Assembly (NCBI GenBank): GCA_017591395.1
Contig: WEDG01002038.1
Coordinates: 1-64,000 of the forward strand
DNA: 64,000 bases
Source of the DNA: Schistocephalus solidus
Taxonomy: Eukaryota; Platyhelminthes; Cestoda; Diphyllobothriidea; Diphyllobothriidae
Reading direction: 5' to 3'
Below the pieces are notes generated by a model. That model ran no database searches. It was not told where the DNA came from and was given only the letters and a program-made list of their open reading frames with translations. Within the stretch, counting starts at the first letter, position 1, and the number at the start of each line of letters is the position of its first letter. This document shows positions 10,701 to 20,400 of this stretch, piece after piece. A program made the position numbers and the translations under genes.

Positions 10701-13048
10701 ATGAAAATTTGGGATCAACATTTGAGGTGGTAGTATAGCACAAACTTTATGGGATTATTTTTGTTCGTTGGATTGAATGGACGCGCAGAAAGCTGTTCAC
10801 TAATGCAGAGTTCACTTCAGATCTGTTTATTGAAGGGAAAACGGAGCCAAACAGGGCCAAATCTGACGTTTTTTGCTATCCATGACTTTTAATACTCTAC
10901 TGAAAGCTCCGGATCAAAATATTTTGTTTCTTTGCGTTGAACTATAAAGGGACATTAATATAAGATGGAAACAGTTTCAGTATATTTTTGAACAGAAAAG
11001 AAAATTTGGTTTTGCGTTCAGGAAAATTAGGTAAATGCAGGTATGAGAAATTACATCGTTTCCAGGAAATCAAGACAAATTCAATTTAATCAATTTAGTT
11101 TCGCAAGTTTGTGAAGTTTTATACCAAAAAATAAGTAAAAAAACTTGTTTGACTGTACTTTGTTTTACCACACTGATCACTAGGAGCTTAAACACGCCGT
11201 CAATGTTCTTCGTCACGGTGTACGCGAAAGATGTCCTGACAATTTCTATTTGCAGTTGATAATGAACGAATACGGAAACTTAAAACGGAAAGGGCAGAAG
11301 ATTGACATTTCTTCGCAAAATTTTAGTATATATTGGGAAACTCGGTTGTGAATTTGCAATCTTCGAATTGGTCTGAAAAATAAGCAAATACAGCAAAAAA
11401 CGCACCGATTGAAAGAAATAAGTGAGTTCTTTCATTTTCGGCAGACATTGTATACCTTATTTTCAGTGAAGTCGCAAAACTGGTCGAACGTCCCCATTTT
11501 TTCTTTGAGTTGATCTTCACAAAAGGCTAAGTACGCAGACATTCGACCACGAAATATCTAATTAAAGTGTTTGTTAAAGAGGTAACTTATTTTAAGAGTT
11601 TTCAAATCGATCTTAGGCATATTAATTACCGAATTTTATTGTGCGCCTTTGTTCTTATCAGTAACGTGTTTTCGTGTTTGGGTGAGTCTAAAAAGATGAC
11701 CCAAGCGACCATCTGCATTAGAAAGAATGTCTCAGAACTCACTATTTTGGTAAATACCTTTAAGAAATATCTTATTTTGAAGGTTTTGATAAGTACAACC
11801 GAATCTACATTTATGGGCAATAAACAGAAAAAAAAGAAAGTGTTAAGTATTAACCACCATTTCAAGGACGACACCCAAAATACTTATAAAGCAATTTAAC
11901 AAAAGGAAAGTCCTCATAATACGCATAAAATGGTACGTTTACGATTTCATCTGACAATTCTATTTAAATTTATTAGTCTTTGACCGACCTGTCAGCATGT
12001 CAGCTTATGAAATATTTTATTCCTCTGACGTCTCTGCCGGTGCAATCAAACGAAAATCTGTTTGCCTGAGTCAAACGCATCTTAAAGAATGTATAAACGG
12101 AAGAAGAAACCGCCAATTCTCGTTCAACCGTGTTGGAATACATACTCGAAATTTAGACTGGTAACGGCCATACTTTCCATTGCCCTTAATCTGGAAGACA
12201 AATTTCCGTGAAATATACACTAAAGGACTATTTTCAAAAGTAATTATACTTGTGGTTTTATTTACTCGTTTGTTTACATGGACAAGCATGATGTACATTT
12301 AAAACTTCAAATTTAATTAGCTAACCCGATTTTTTTCACGTTTTCGGAATTTGTCGCTTTTCTATGAAAAAATTAGTATTTCTGAAGAACATGCTATTAA
12401 TTGTTAAACCACAATATGCCTTCTTCCTAAGAACGGTCGCTTCTTTACTGCTGTAAACTTTGGGGGGCGCCGTGTGGGCTGATTTTTCACAACGGGCCTT
12501 ATCTCGTGAAATCCAGGAGATTTCATGAGATCGGGCATGTGCTGTAAGTAGACGAGGACAAGGGGCACAGAACAAGGAGAGTCGATGAATGACTAAAGGG
12601 AACAAAGGACACTTGCTTCGGATAAGTCCGCTTGCCAATGAACAAATAGTAGCTAATACAACATTGATGTGCTGAATGTCGCATGCGGTTCGCTTAGTCA
12701 GGGTAATGGTCCCAAGCCATCGCATGCTGAGGAGCGGTCGGTGTGTAGGCTACTTAACTCTGCAGCCCGGGATCAGGAAGAGCTTTGACGCCTATCCACT
12801 TGTCTGCATTTCTCTCTTTTGTTTTTGGTTTTCGCATTACTGACGGTTCCGTTGATAACATGCCCTTTTAGCTCATGCTGTGGGCTCTGTTGGTGCATCT
12901 TGGGGAATGGCCCTGGCGCCAGGGCATTTTACCGCTGGTAGCGGGCGTCTTGGCGGAGGCCTATACGGAACAGATTGACAATTTGGCCGTTCCACTCCTC
13001 GTGATGACGCTTTTCTCGGCCCAGGATGACCGACTAACTTACCGGTAA
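3697..13048 (+). CDS. DOLK: Dolichol kinase, multi-exon gene (exons 3697-4737, 7974-8130, 8278-8480, 12872-13048)
   Basis: Dolichol kinase is an integral ER membrane enzyme that phosphorylates dolichol with CTP. The product, dolichyl phosphate, is the lipid carrier for N-glycosylation, O-mannosylation and GPI anchors. The four exons join in consistent phases (0, 1, 0) into about 525 residues, close to the roughly 540 residues of animal DOLK. Visible family marks are SLTVGE in the N-terminal half, RKLFHLLAG at the start of the conserved C-terminal half, LTPIALLLGLSLPIW, the CTP-site motif GDSIAALVG, and EAYTEQIDNLAVPL near the end. Hydrophobic helices run through the whole length. The first visible exon follows a good acceptor (pyrimidine tract, CAG at 3694-3696), so a short N-terminal exon lies upstream and is not identified. 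The human gene is a single exon, whereas this one is split, with repeats in the long introns. One oddity is that the conserved Glu after the CTP-site loop is Leu (see findings). Confidence 0.92.
5440..5890 (+). repeat. Family-2 dispersed repeat fragment
   Basis: The segment GTGCCATAAAG, then CACTTTAAGA, CATTGCAGT, TTTCAAGCCACG and TTATATTGAGGA matches in the same order the repeat at about 23085-23290 and 29860-30060. It is more diverged than those two copies. Confidence 0.5.
6030..7730 (-). mobile_element. Decayed non-LTR retrotransposon (LINE) reverse-transcriptase region
   Basis: On the minus strand the best-preserved part (7164-7400) reads VPNDWDADILVPVHEKGDK then CDNYRGISLINVAVNIFAIV. 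This is the classical start of a LINE reverse transcriptase domain (a K-G-D-x-x-x-C-x-N-Y-R-G-I-S-L series). Lower down, about 6440-6150, the C-terminal part reads RRLRRFGNVLRRSP and PIPNWRRQRGDQLKTWLD, common at ORF2 ends. Frameshifts and stops interrupt the frame throughout, so this is a pseudogene copy. It lies antisense inside the dolichol kinase intron. A fragment of the same 3' end recurs at about 29040-29260. Confidence 0.8.
7974..8130 (+). CDS. DOLK: Dolichol kinase exon
   Basis: This exon encodes RQSISRALNNALGPFRDSRD then QGEILLTPIALLLGLSLPIW, which aligns with the luminal/cytosolic loop and helix preceding the CTP site in animal dolichol kinases. The donor GTAGGT is at 8131. The exon ends after one base of a codon, and the next exon supplies two bases, giving Asp. 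Confidence 0.92.
8278..8480 (+). CDS. DOLK: Dolichol kinase exon with CTP-binding loop
   Basis: The acceptor CCACTGCAG ends at 8277 and the donor GTTGGT starts at 8481. The exon carries the nucleotide-site loop ALGDSIAALVGRQWGG followed by KWPGSHRTVLGS. The family normally has Lys-x-x-Glu-Gly after the WPG element. Here Arg replaces Lys and Leu replaces Glu. The reading frame is otherwise intact and joins the last exon in phase 0. The upstream intron is only 147 bp. Confidence 0.92.
8690..8900 (-). repeat. tRNA-derived SINE-like repeat (minus strand)
   Basis: Reading the minus strand there is a tRNA-like head (a B-box-like element around 8805-8825), then the body with CTGGTGA, GGCTAATAAACC, GAAATGG and the closing TTGTCTTTGTCGG. 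It lies inside the last dolichol kinase intron, directly beside the foldback at 8897-9072. The core CUGAUGA is mutated to CUGGUGA, so the ribozyme should be inactive. Confidence 0.7.
8897..9072. repeat. Foldback (inverted repeat) with about 40-70 bp arms
   Basis: The left arm 8897-8962 and right arm 9003-9072 are near reverse complements. The outermost 40 bp match at 39 of 40 positions (GTAGATGGGCCCTCACC pairs with GGTGAGGGCCCATCTAC). The loop is about 40 bp. The arms correspond to the spacer segment of the tRNA-like repeat family. Confidence 0.85.
9177..9260 (+). repeat. tRNA-like sequence, probably SINE head or tRNA pseudogene
   Basis: A perfect B box (GGTTCGAATCC) sits in a 5-bp T stem (GTGGG/CCCAC). 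An A-box-like TAGCTGAAGTGG and a partial acceptor stem (CCTC/GAGG) are also present. The anticodon arm does not pair and the middle is too long. This is therefore a tRNA-derived repeat or dead tRNA, not a functional tRNA gene. Confidence 0.5.
9300..12871 (+). other. Remainder of the last dolichol kinase intron, no recognisable element
   Basis: AT-rich sequence between the donor at 8481 and the acceptor CCCTTTTAG at 12871. Open frames around 11.3-11.9 kb on both strands are low-complexity A/T translations with no domain. Confidence 0.6.
12872..13048 (+). CDS. DOLK: Dolichol kinase terminal exon
   Basis: This exon has 58 codons plus TAA at 13046. It encodes the last two membrane segments and the conserved EAYTEQIDNLAVPL motif, ending in a short polar tail (SAQDDRLTYR). 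The phase matches the previous exon. The 3' tip overlaps a possible coding exon on the other strand. Confidence 0.93.
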   Translation, partial: LMLWALLVHLGEWPWRQGILPLVAGVLAEAYTEQIDNLAVPLLVMTLFSAQDDRLTYR

Positions 13049-13243
13049 TTCACTTCCGTCCGTCCCCCCCCCAGGCCAAACCCCATTGGCTGTCCGAGAG
13101 ACCTTAACTTCCTGCTCAGTTGGTGCGTTGGCCGTGCTGAAACCCATCCCTTTTAGGTACTCGTCTGCCTTTCGTTCAGCGCGGTGGCCGCCGTATTTTA
13201 CAACAAGACTTTTTGTATAGTCACGCGCACCGGGATCTTTCAT
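13037..13243 (-). CDS. Candidate first exon of an unrecognised minus-strand gene
   Basis: From ATG at 13243 the minus strand stays open and reads MKDPGARDYTKSLVVKYGG, HRAERKADEYLKGMGF and on to SELP. It then meets a consensus donor (ACCG followed by GTAAGT) near 13037. The composition (charged and Gly-rich, no low complexity) is protein-like, and an in-frame stop lies upstream of the ATG. The end overlaps the last codons of dolichol kinase on the other strand. I do not recognise the family. The next exon is not identified, so the call is tentative. Confidence 0.4.
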
Positions 13244-13789
13244 GTTCTTTCTTCTCTCCCCCCATGCCCATCAGGTTGTTGTTTTTTCTGTCCGATTCTT
13301 TTTTATCTTGTTACAAACCGCATTATGACCCTTATTTGATCTGGATTTTTCATTATTAATATTTATATGAAAGGTCATACCGTATTTAGGGTAAGGTTGT
13401 TCGGGTGATGGCATATTTCTATGCCTCAAACATACGTTGCATTGCGCACTCAGACACGTTTTGAATGCCTTTGCCCAACAGTCGAATCTGACTGTGTTTT
13501 AGTTTTCAATTATCCGTCCGAACTGTGTTTCCGGTTGGTTGAGAAAACATATTATACCTGTCACATGAAAAACCCGGGCAAATTGCTTGCTAGTCATTGC
13601 CCTCGAAGCCACAATAAGTCGGATTGATCCATTTTTTAAGGGGAAGTAAGGTTGATCTGACGCAGTCCCAGTCGATCCGAACTTTCATTACCAGGCAACG
13701 TGACAATCTTAGTCCGGATAACTATCCATTGGCGGAAAGGTTTATCCAGAGGTAAGGAGCCAGACTCTGAGGGCTCCTTCCGAATGATG

Positions 13790-14200
13790 GCTTGGTAGAG
13801 CCTCTCGGGCATCTGATTTTCAAAGGGTTCGTGTCACTTGAAGTCCCAGCCGGTGTGTGTGTGTGCGTGGTAGATGCGTTGGACCAGCACGGGGGCCACA
13901 TCAGGGCACGGCATGCGTTATTCGGGTTGCGCTCCGCTAACAAATGCCCAACATGGGAGGTGTGGTGGCACGCCGAGGGGCGGCTAGGACTTATGAGACC
14001 CGGCCGCGCCAGCCACCTGCGTCCTCTCCCGCCTACGGTCTTCTTGACTCTGTCTTGACACCGAGCTCAGGTGGGGGGAGGAGAGAGTGCGGTAGCTGCA
14101 GCGGAAGGCTACTATCACTTAAAACTATTTCACGTGCAAGTCACCGTCCCTGCGCCACCCTTCCATGGAGCATACGGTGGACATGGTCGGACTACGACGG
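13790..14200 (-). repeat. Family-2 dispersed repeat
   Basis: GC-rich repeat read on the minus strand. It has CAGGGACGGTGACTTGC, then a segment of CT-rich and GGGAG motifs (the ACCGTAGGCGGGAGAGG region), then GGCGTGCCACCACACC. The same order appears at 22.84-23.05 kb, 29.63-29.8 kb, 58.3-58.7 kb and 62.8-63.1 kb. No open frame is conserved between copies. Confidence 0.7.
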
Positions 14201-15060
14201 TTGAACTATCGTGTGTGTTTTTCACGTAAGATTACAGCAGATTCATGTACACGCGGTATCTCTTTAAAAGAATTCGCTGATAGCAGCTATGTGAATATTT
14301 GGTCCTTGAGCATACAAAATCTCGATCTCGAAAACATCAGTAAATTGACCCAAATGGTGGACCAAACGCCTCCTCACGAGAGCGCAATCTGCGAATTCTC
14401 ACGCAGGTTCTTCTGTACTTTCGCCATCAAGACTCTCACCTCATCGCTTCTGGAGTCTAAGCCATGTCTCTTTCTCCGGCAGTGGTTTTGACCCACCCCG
14501 TTCGAAAAGACTCGTGGCAGCTTAAGTCTTGGGCAGAGCCTGACCACTGATCGTCAGGCTCGGCTCCGAATAGATGGAGGAGAAGTTGATTGTCAGCTGA
14601 GAAGGTGTTGCATTCTGTACAGCAAGGATAGAGAAGAGTTTGGCAGCCGGACAGGGAGGTGCGCATCCGGTGCCGTCGAGACAGACGTCCGAGTGACAAT
14701 GGGGCATACGCCAGAGCACCTTGATCGAGGGCATACCTGCATCGGCCTTGAAATTGATTGGCTGAGAATAAGACCACTATTGGTTCGTGCGAAAGGCGCA
14801 GTGTTGCAGCAGGTGCCCTTGCTAGGCCCTTAAAAAACGATCTACTGCCTAAATGGCTTGATGCGTGCCAGCCTTTGTGGAGCACTTTGATGCGAATAGG
14901 TTGCTCAAGTATTTCTTCTGCAGTTGCCTACACCCATCTAGAACGCCCGAATGGGTTTTCCTGCCCCCATTGCACTTCTTTACCCTTTATTGATAGTCGT
15001 CATACGAGCACCTGTGGAGCTCTAGCTTGCAGTGTCAAGAAAATCAAGATGGTATGATGG
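14201..15060. other. No recognisable gene
   Basis: Open frames of 70-140 codons exist on both strands between 14457 and 14885, but their translations overlap each other and show no domain. I treat them as chance frames in a GC-richer stretch. Confidence 0.5.
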
Positions 15061-15064
15061 GGTA

Positions 15065-15330
15065 ACGCTCACATACCTAATTACAGGACATGCTCCTCTC
15101 GTTGTGCCTTGGGACTCAATCTAGAGCCCTCACAGGCGGTCGCGTAGCAACTAGTAACGTATGCAGATAATGGAGTACCGACAGAGACTAGGGAGGCTGG
15201 AACGGCCATTTCTAGTTTATTAGCCGTCGAATCCCAGTTGCACCCCACCTGTGATTGGGTATGACTGGCCGACGACAGTTACTAAGCCAGAAATGGTCAG
15301 TCCGTTCTCACTTGTCTTGATCGGTACTCA
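15065..15330. repeat. tRNA-like repeat fragments in inverted orientation
   Basis: The left part (about 15065-15240) is minus-strand spacer plus body (GACTCAATCTAGAGCCCTC, then GACAGAGAC and TTTATTAGCCGTC). The right part (about 15255-15325) is a plus-strand body (TGACTGGCCGACGAC, AAGCCAGAAATGG). The pair forms a short foldback. Both hammerhead cores are mutated. Confidence 0.6.
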
Positions 15331-15519
15331 ATTTTAGGCTTTTATAATTTTCATATTCTCGGATAGGTTTGAGCCTGATCTGTCATTGTATTTGCGTTTC
15401 GGCTTTTAATCCTACGAGCTCTATGCCTTCCGTGGAAGGAATATCACACAATATTCTACGTCATTAAGAAGATCAACAGTTCAATCGCTCGTATCCGAGA
15501 GGCCCACCGTTTGCAGACT

Positions 15520-16030
15520 GGATGGTAGCACAGGGACGTTTACTTGCACGTGAATTAGATTATAGTGAGAGTACACTTGCGCCACATCTACCGCACACTC
15601 CCCCGCCCACACCTGAACTTGGTATCATGACCAAGTCTGAAAGACCGGAGGCGGGAGAGGGCACAGCCGGAGCTGCCCCTGAGGGTGCCGCCACACATGG
15701 CTTGGCAGTGTCATAGAGACTTCACTAAGGTGGATACATTGCAGCCTGACCCTCAGTCGACCACTCCACAGTGTAGGGGGTGCTGGTTAGAAAGCACCGC
15801 ACAGGTAGCATTCGATCGTTCTACTTGCCTTGTGACGGTGGTGAATCCTCCTGCATCGGCCCTTACCTGGCACCCAACTCTCCCCTGTGACTCCACGGCC
15901 GCACCCTGGTAACTACCTCGAACGGCGGGCTAAACCAGTTAAAGGGATCCGGTGTTGTGTGTTCCCTACACCCTGTGGTCCGGCTTCCCATCTCTCCCCC
16001 CCACATTTTGAAAATTCCTACGGAGGGCGA
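15520..16030 (+). repeat. Family-2 repeat joined to a remnant of an RTE 5' UTR
   Basis: 15530-15720 matches the family-2 repeat (ACCGGAGGCGGGAGAGG, GCCACACATGGCTTG). Around 15910-15960 the sequence CGGGCTAAACCAGTT and CCGGTGTTGTGTGT is the reverse complement of the RTE 5' flank found at 27.6-27.7 and 37.07-37.12 kb. Short open frames here are not genes. Confidence 0.55.
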
Positions 16031-16674
16031 TATGCCGTATACCTAATGATGATGATTATTAAATTGACGTGCAGGATGCGATTCGAATGAAAACTGTATA
16101 GTCTTCAAAAATTTCATAATTATAAACTTTTAAAGCCAAAATATAGCCTCTCTGCGACGGAAAAATGTGAAGCAGGTGTGATGTGTTATCAGATGAGTAA
16201 AAAGAGCAAATATTTTTGCTTATGTTTTCTATAAAATGCATTGGAATTTATAAGGGTATTGAAGAGGGCTGAGTTTGCGTATCAGGGCTTTTTTGTGAAA
16301 TTCACAAGACCTCATGATTTACGAAATCTACTGAGTGTGGTTTTGTGGGCATTTAAAATGCGGTATCCTAGCAGGTCTGAAATATTTTGGGCTATGCTCC
16401 AAGATAATAGACATTACAATTCCACTTAATTACTCATTTCTAGACGCGGAAATGCATTTTATAATTTCGCTTAGCATTGCGTGACGTCGGTGACTGACTG
16501 TACTATCAAAAGTCTCAGTTCCGAGCTCGACGAAATTAAGTAGTAACCGTGTAAGCTTGGCTTTCAGGAGGGCTCATTATAATTTAGTGTTGTGCGCAGT
16601 TCTTTCGACTTCCTACGATCACTTGTCACCTGAACTGCGAACGGCGGTTGACGTAACTGAGTCAGTATTTTCTG

Positions 16675-16790
16675 CAGATTCGAGCCTCGGGTGGTGTACC
16701 ACCTGGGGCTGGGTATGGCCAGCTAATGACGGCTAATAAGGCAGAAATTAGCACTCCAGACTCCCAGATATTTATCGACAATGTCTTCTG
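16675..16790 (+). repeat. tRNA-like SINE fragment
   Basis: A B-box-like AGATTCGAGCC is followed by TGGGTATGGCCAGCTAATGACGG, read here as a mutated hammerhead core CUAAUGA, then GCAGAAATT. The copy is degenerate and truncated. Confidence 0.55.
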
Positions 16791-17135
16791 TCAAATCTCA
16801 CAGTGCTTGTGCTTGGTAACGATTAGCCAGGCCGGGAAACTTTCACGCCTAGAACTACCAACCGTCAGCATGTGCCCAACGTTATTTTCACGCCAAGCAC
16901 GCGCTTCCACCCTAACTTGTCGGACTCTGTCCTGCTATCCGACCTTAAACCTTGGTCTGGTGACGTCCAAAACAGGCAAAAAGCTGCTCTCTCAAGCCAG
17001 GGGTTTAATTGCGCACGGACTTTATTGTTCCATGTTTCCATATCATTTAATGATATGATCACGGTCCAGACGACCATGGCATCCTTTACGGTGATTGTGG
17101 GTAGTAGAAGGGAGCTTCTGGTTCAGGTCAGCCTG

Positions 17136-17420
17136 TCACAACGATCCGTCGTCAAGAGCCTGGTAATTGCCCGTCACGAAGCGCAGGCGGTGGAGGCATC
17201 GGTCGCTCATCTTCCGCGTTGGTGGCGGCGTGTAGGGCGGTACCGTGCCCTTTTCACAGTTCTCTCGGGTCTCCTTATCGTGCTTGAGATAGTAGTCGGG
17301 CTTGCGGTAGACGAAGTCCTTTAGTAGTCTGGCCGGATGTCTGGCCCACCAATCGTTCAGCTCGTTCTGCGTCTTCAGCAAACCGTGATGGTTCTCGTGG
17401 TAGTAGCGTATGTGGAATTT
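17136..17420 (-). CDS. 3' terminal coding exon of an unrecognised minus-strand gene
   Basis: On the minus strand a clean acceptor (CTCCTGCCCCTGCAG, ending opposite 17421) opens a frame of 94 codons to TGA at 17136. It reads KFHIRYYHENHHGLLKTQ, NELNDWWARHPARLLKDF, VYRKPDYYLKHDKE and on to NYQALDDGSL. A canonical AATAAA lies on the same strand about 110 bases beyond the stop (17026-17021). The acceptor, the soluble basic composition and the poly(A) signal together argue for a genuine last exon. I do not recognise the family. Upstream exons would lie at higher coordinates and were not identified. Confidence 0.6.
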   Translation of the reverse strand, partial: KFHIRYYHENHHGLLKTQNELNDWWARHPARLLKDFVYRKPDYYLKHDKETRENCEKGTVPPYTPPPTRKMSDRCLHRLRFVTGNYQALDDGSL

Positions 17421-20400
17421 CTGCAGGGGCAGGAGTAGACAGCGGGAAAATTTGACAGTAAAGAGCTAAGAGTTAGGCTCTCAAGAAAACTGAAAAATAT
17501 GTCGGTGCAAAACCGTATCCTTCACACTCCCTGTTTCAGCCTATTGTGCGCGCAAATTTGTTTTTCTCCCCGGCTGAAAGAAGGATTTTGAATGAAATTA
17601 GACCCAAATATTATTCGTCAATCTTGTAAACTGATCAAATTTCCATACATAGCCATATTAAATCTTGGAATGGGTAACGGTAGGTTATGTAAAGCATCAA
17701 GAAAGCCCAAAAACCCAGGCTCGTGTAATACGAGACCGGTGGTAATAGCGGTTTTACGGCTGGGGCAGTACAGCGGGTAATATAAGGTGTATACGGTCCT
17801 TGCAAAATTGCATGTGTTGCTATTTCTACTCTTTGAATTTACGAGGTAGATAGTGCGCATCTAATGTAAAGGCTGTAAAGATTTGATAGTCATACGGGAT
17901 AGCAGTTTGAAAGCCCTGGTATTATTTCATTAGTGGTTTCACCCGCAAAGAATCCTGTTGCTTCGATATTGGTATAAAAAGGATAATTGTTCTGGCGTGA
18001 AACAATCGTGAATTTCAAACTTTTCCATAGACAAGCATAAAGCAAAAAAACGAGCCTGGTGTTTCTGGCTTTCTTAATGCTGTACACAACCTACCGTTAC
18101 CCTAACATGGATTTCTGATAACAGGCCCAGCAGACCCCTGGACGAACATTTTCCCTTGCACGGTCTTCCTCCAGTCTGCTGTCTTCGATAGTTTCAGGTA
18201 TACCCCGCCTGCCATTTCACCGGCAGCAGTGACTCAGCCCGTGGAGGCGTGGATTCCGACTCGCTGAGTAGTTCTCCCGCGTTAATTAGCTATCTTCCGC
18301 CTATGGGCTCACAAGACGTGCTTAAACTTTTTTCACTGTTCGTTACCAATAAGCTGCGCGCTCTAGATCAATAAAAGTTGTTCATTTGACTCACTATGCA
18401 TAACGTTTGGTTCTGGAGAGCGAAATTTGAAGCGTACTTGGCATGGTAACAGATTGAACCATAATACCTATGTGTGCGCGGTGAACCTATAGTCAGGCTA
18501 GGCAAACCTGAGTAGCTGACGTGCGGTCACCTAAAACACAACCATTTAGTCGAATTTCAGCTACCTTCTACAAGATATAAAACCAGATTGCAAAACGTAA
18601 CCTTTGTAGTCAGCTTGCTTTTCAAACTGAAAGAACCCTTAGTAATTAAAACATTGATTCCGACTTGGAAAAGACACTGAGTTCCTCGGGCTTTGTATAA
18701 GATCGAGCACTAACCAAATATCAAAGCATTTCAGAGTTATCTGAAGCAGTTTTGAACCACTGAAGGAGCTAGATTACGGACAGGAGCACCGAAAGTGTCG
18801 GACAGACAGGTACTACATTGAGTACTCTCCATCGGTTCACTGCTCTGGCTACAAATAAACCCTACCAATTGAATAACCTTTGATAACGAGAGAGAGGGAA
18901 GAGGTGACGATGAATTTGCACGGCTACTACTGCCAAACTCTGAACAACTTACCCTTGGTTGTTTGCTTTCGGCACAATCCTCCAGCACGCGGTGCCAGTC
19001 ATCCTTCCGCAGGCCTCGTTTATCATGCAGCCAAAGTCGGTACGGCTCAATTGGCCCGTGAGGCTCAATGTAGTGCTTCCATGGTTCCGGCTCACGGGTG
19101 CGGAAAATCCTGGCTGGATCCTCCTTCTGTTGAAGGTTTCAAAAAGTGTACCATCAACAAATAAGACCTTATGGTTGAAGCCTGCTTCTCAGGCCGTCTC
19201 TCTTGTGCAGGATCAATGGACGAGTAATAATTTGTGGAATCGTATGGATCTGTGAAGAGCTGACTCACTTGCATTTTATGTCTGGAAATATCTCTTGATT
19301 CTAATTGAGCTGACGGTGTAGACACTAAAACTCATCAAATACAGTTTGGAGCGTAAGATGTCGCTCGGTGGTGGAATGTCTGCTTAACTGGTCGATGATC
19401 AACGAGCCCTGAGTTGAGCCCCGTACCTTCCTAAACTCGCGGTTAAGGTATATCTGACAGACAATGTTAAGTAATCCAGAAGTAAGTATTCAAGCTTCCG
19501 TCGCCTTCGTCCAGCATACTTCGCAATTGATCGCCTAACTTGGTAACTGTATGGTCCCATCGGCTTAACTTTGACTGCGCGAATACAAGACCAGATTTTG
19601 GGTAGTATGCATACTCCTGTTGTGTTGACCTGAAAATTTGTCATTTGACGCTGAGCTTAAGGTGAGCAAGTCACTTTATGTGAATATACGTTTGCAATTT
19701 TTCATCATCTGGAGCGAAGCCAAATGAGTCTGACTGTATGTTCCGCTGACGTACCACTTCATATCCAAAAATGAGAATTCCAGCAAACGCAGTGATAAAT
19801 AAATGGCAGATCGACGGTCAATGCAAGCGAACATGCGAATTCCAGGAGGCAGGTTAAATGAAGGACACACTGTCGTTAAACCTAAAATTTTATTCGTTTG
19901 CTGTCTCCCAATCTTGCTCGAATACCAACTATTAAAACCAGAGATGTGTACTGTCGAGAAGAAATACAGTACGAAGAACGGAAACGGTGTGAAGCTACAG
20001 CTTCAGGCGAAAAGAAGACTTAACAAGCCGCCTGCTGAGTGTATGCCTCAAGTTGGGTGGCCAATCAGCGTGCGCTGCAGCATCGTGCACGTGTGATGCT
20101 TTTGCTCACGCATGCTGCCCAATCAACATTCAAAATTTTCCCGTGAGTAGATTGTCACGCCAGAAACAGCCAATCAACGACCGACAGGCCAACGGCCAAA
20201 AGCTTCCAGAACGCTCAGGGCACCAAATAAACGAGTTTTGCTAAGGAGAAAAGCCCGTGTGTTCACAGACCTAGTTTTTTTATTTTCCCCAACCGGCTCT
20301 ACTTCTCTCCCATCTACCCGTTGAGCTATAACAAAACAAAACCTCAATAACTTCCCTTTTAGAGATTCCGCAAACGACCAGCTAAACCATCGTGTGAACT

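Noticed and set aside
14457..14885. A 142-codon minus-strand frame
   Set aside because: No domain, no splice or start context, and a competing frame of half that length on the same strand. It is probably chance in GC-rich DNA.
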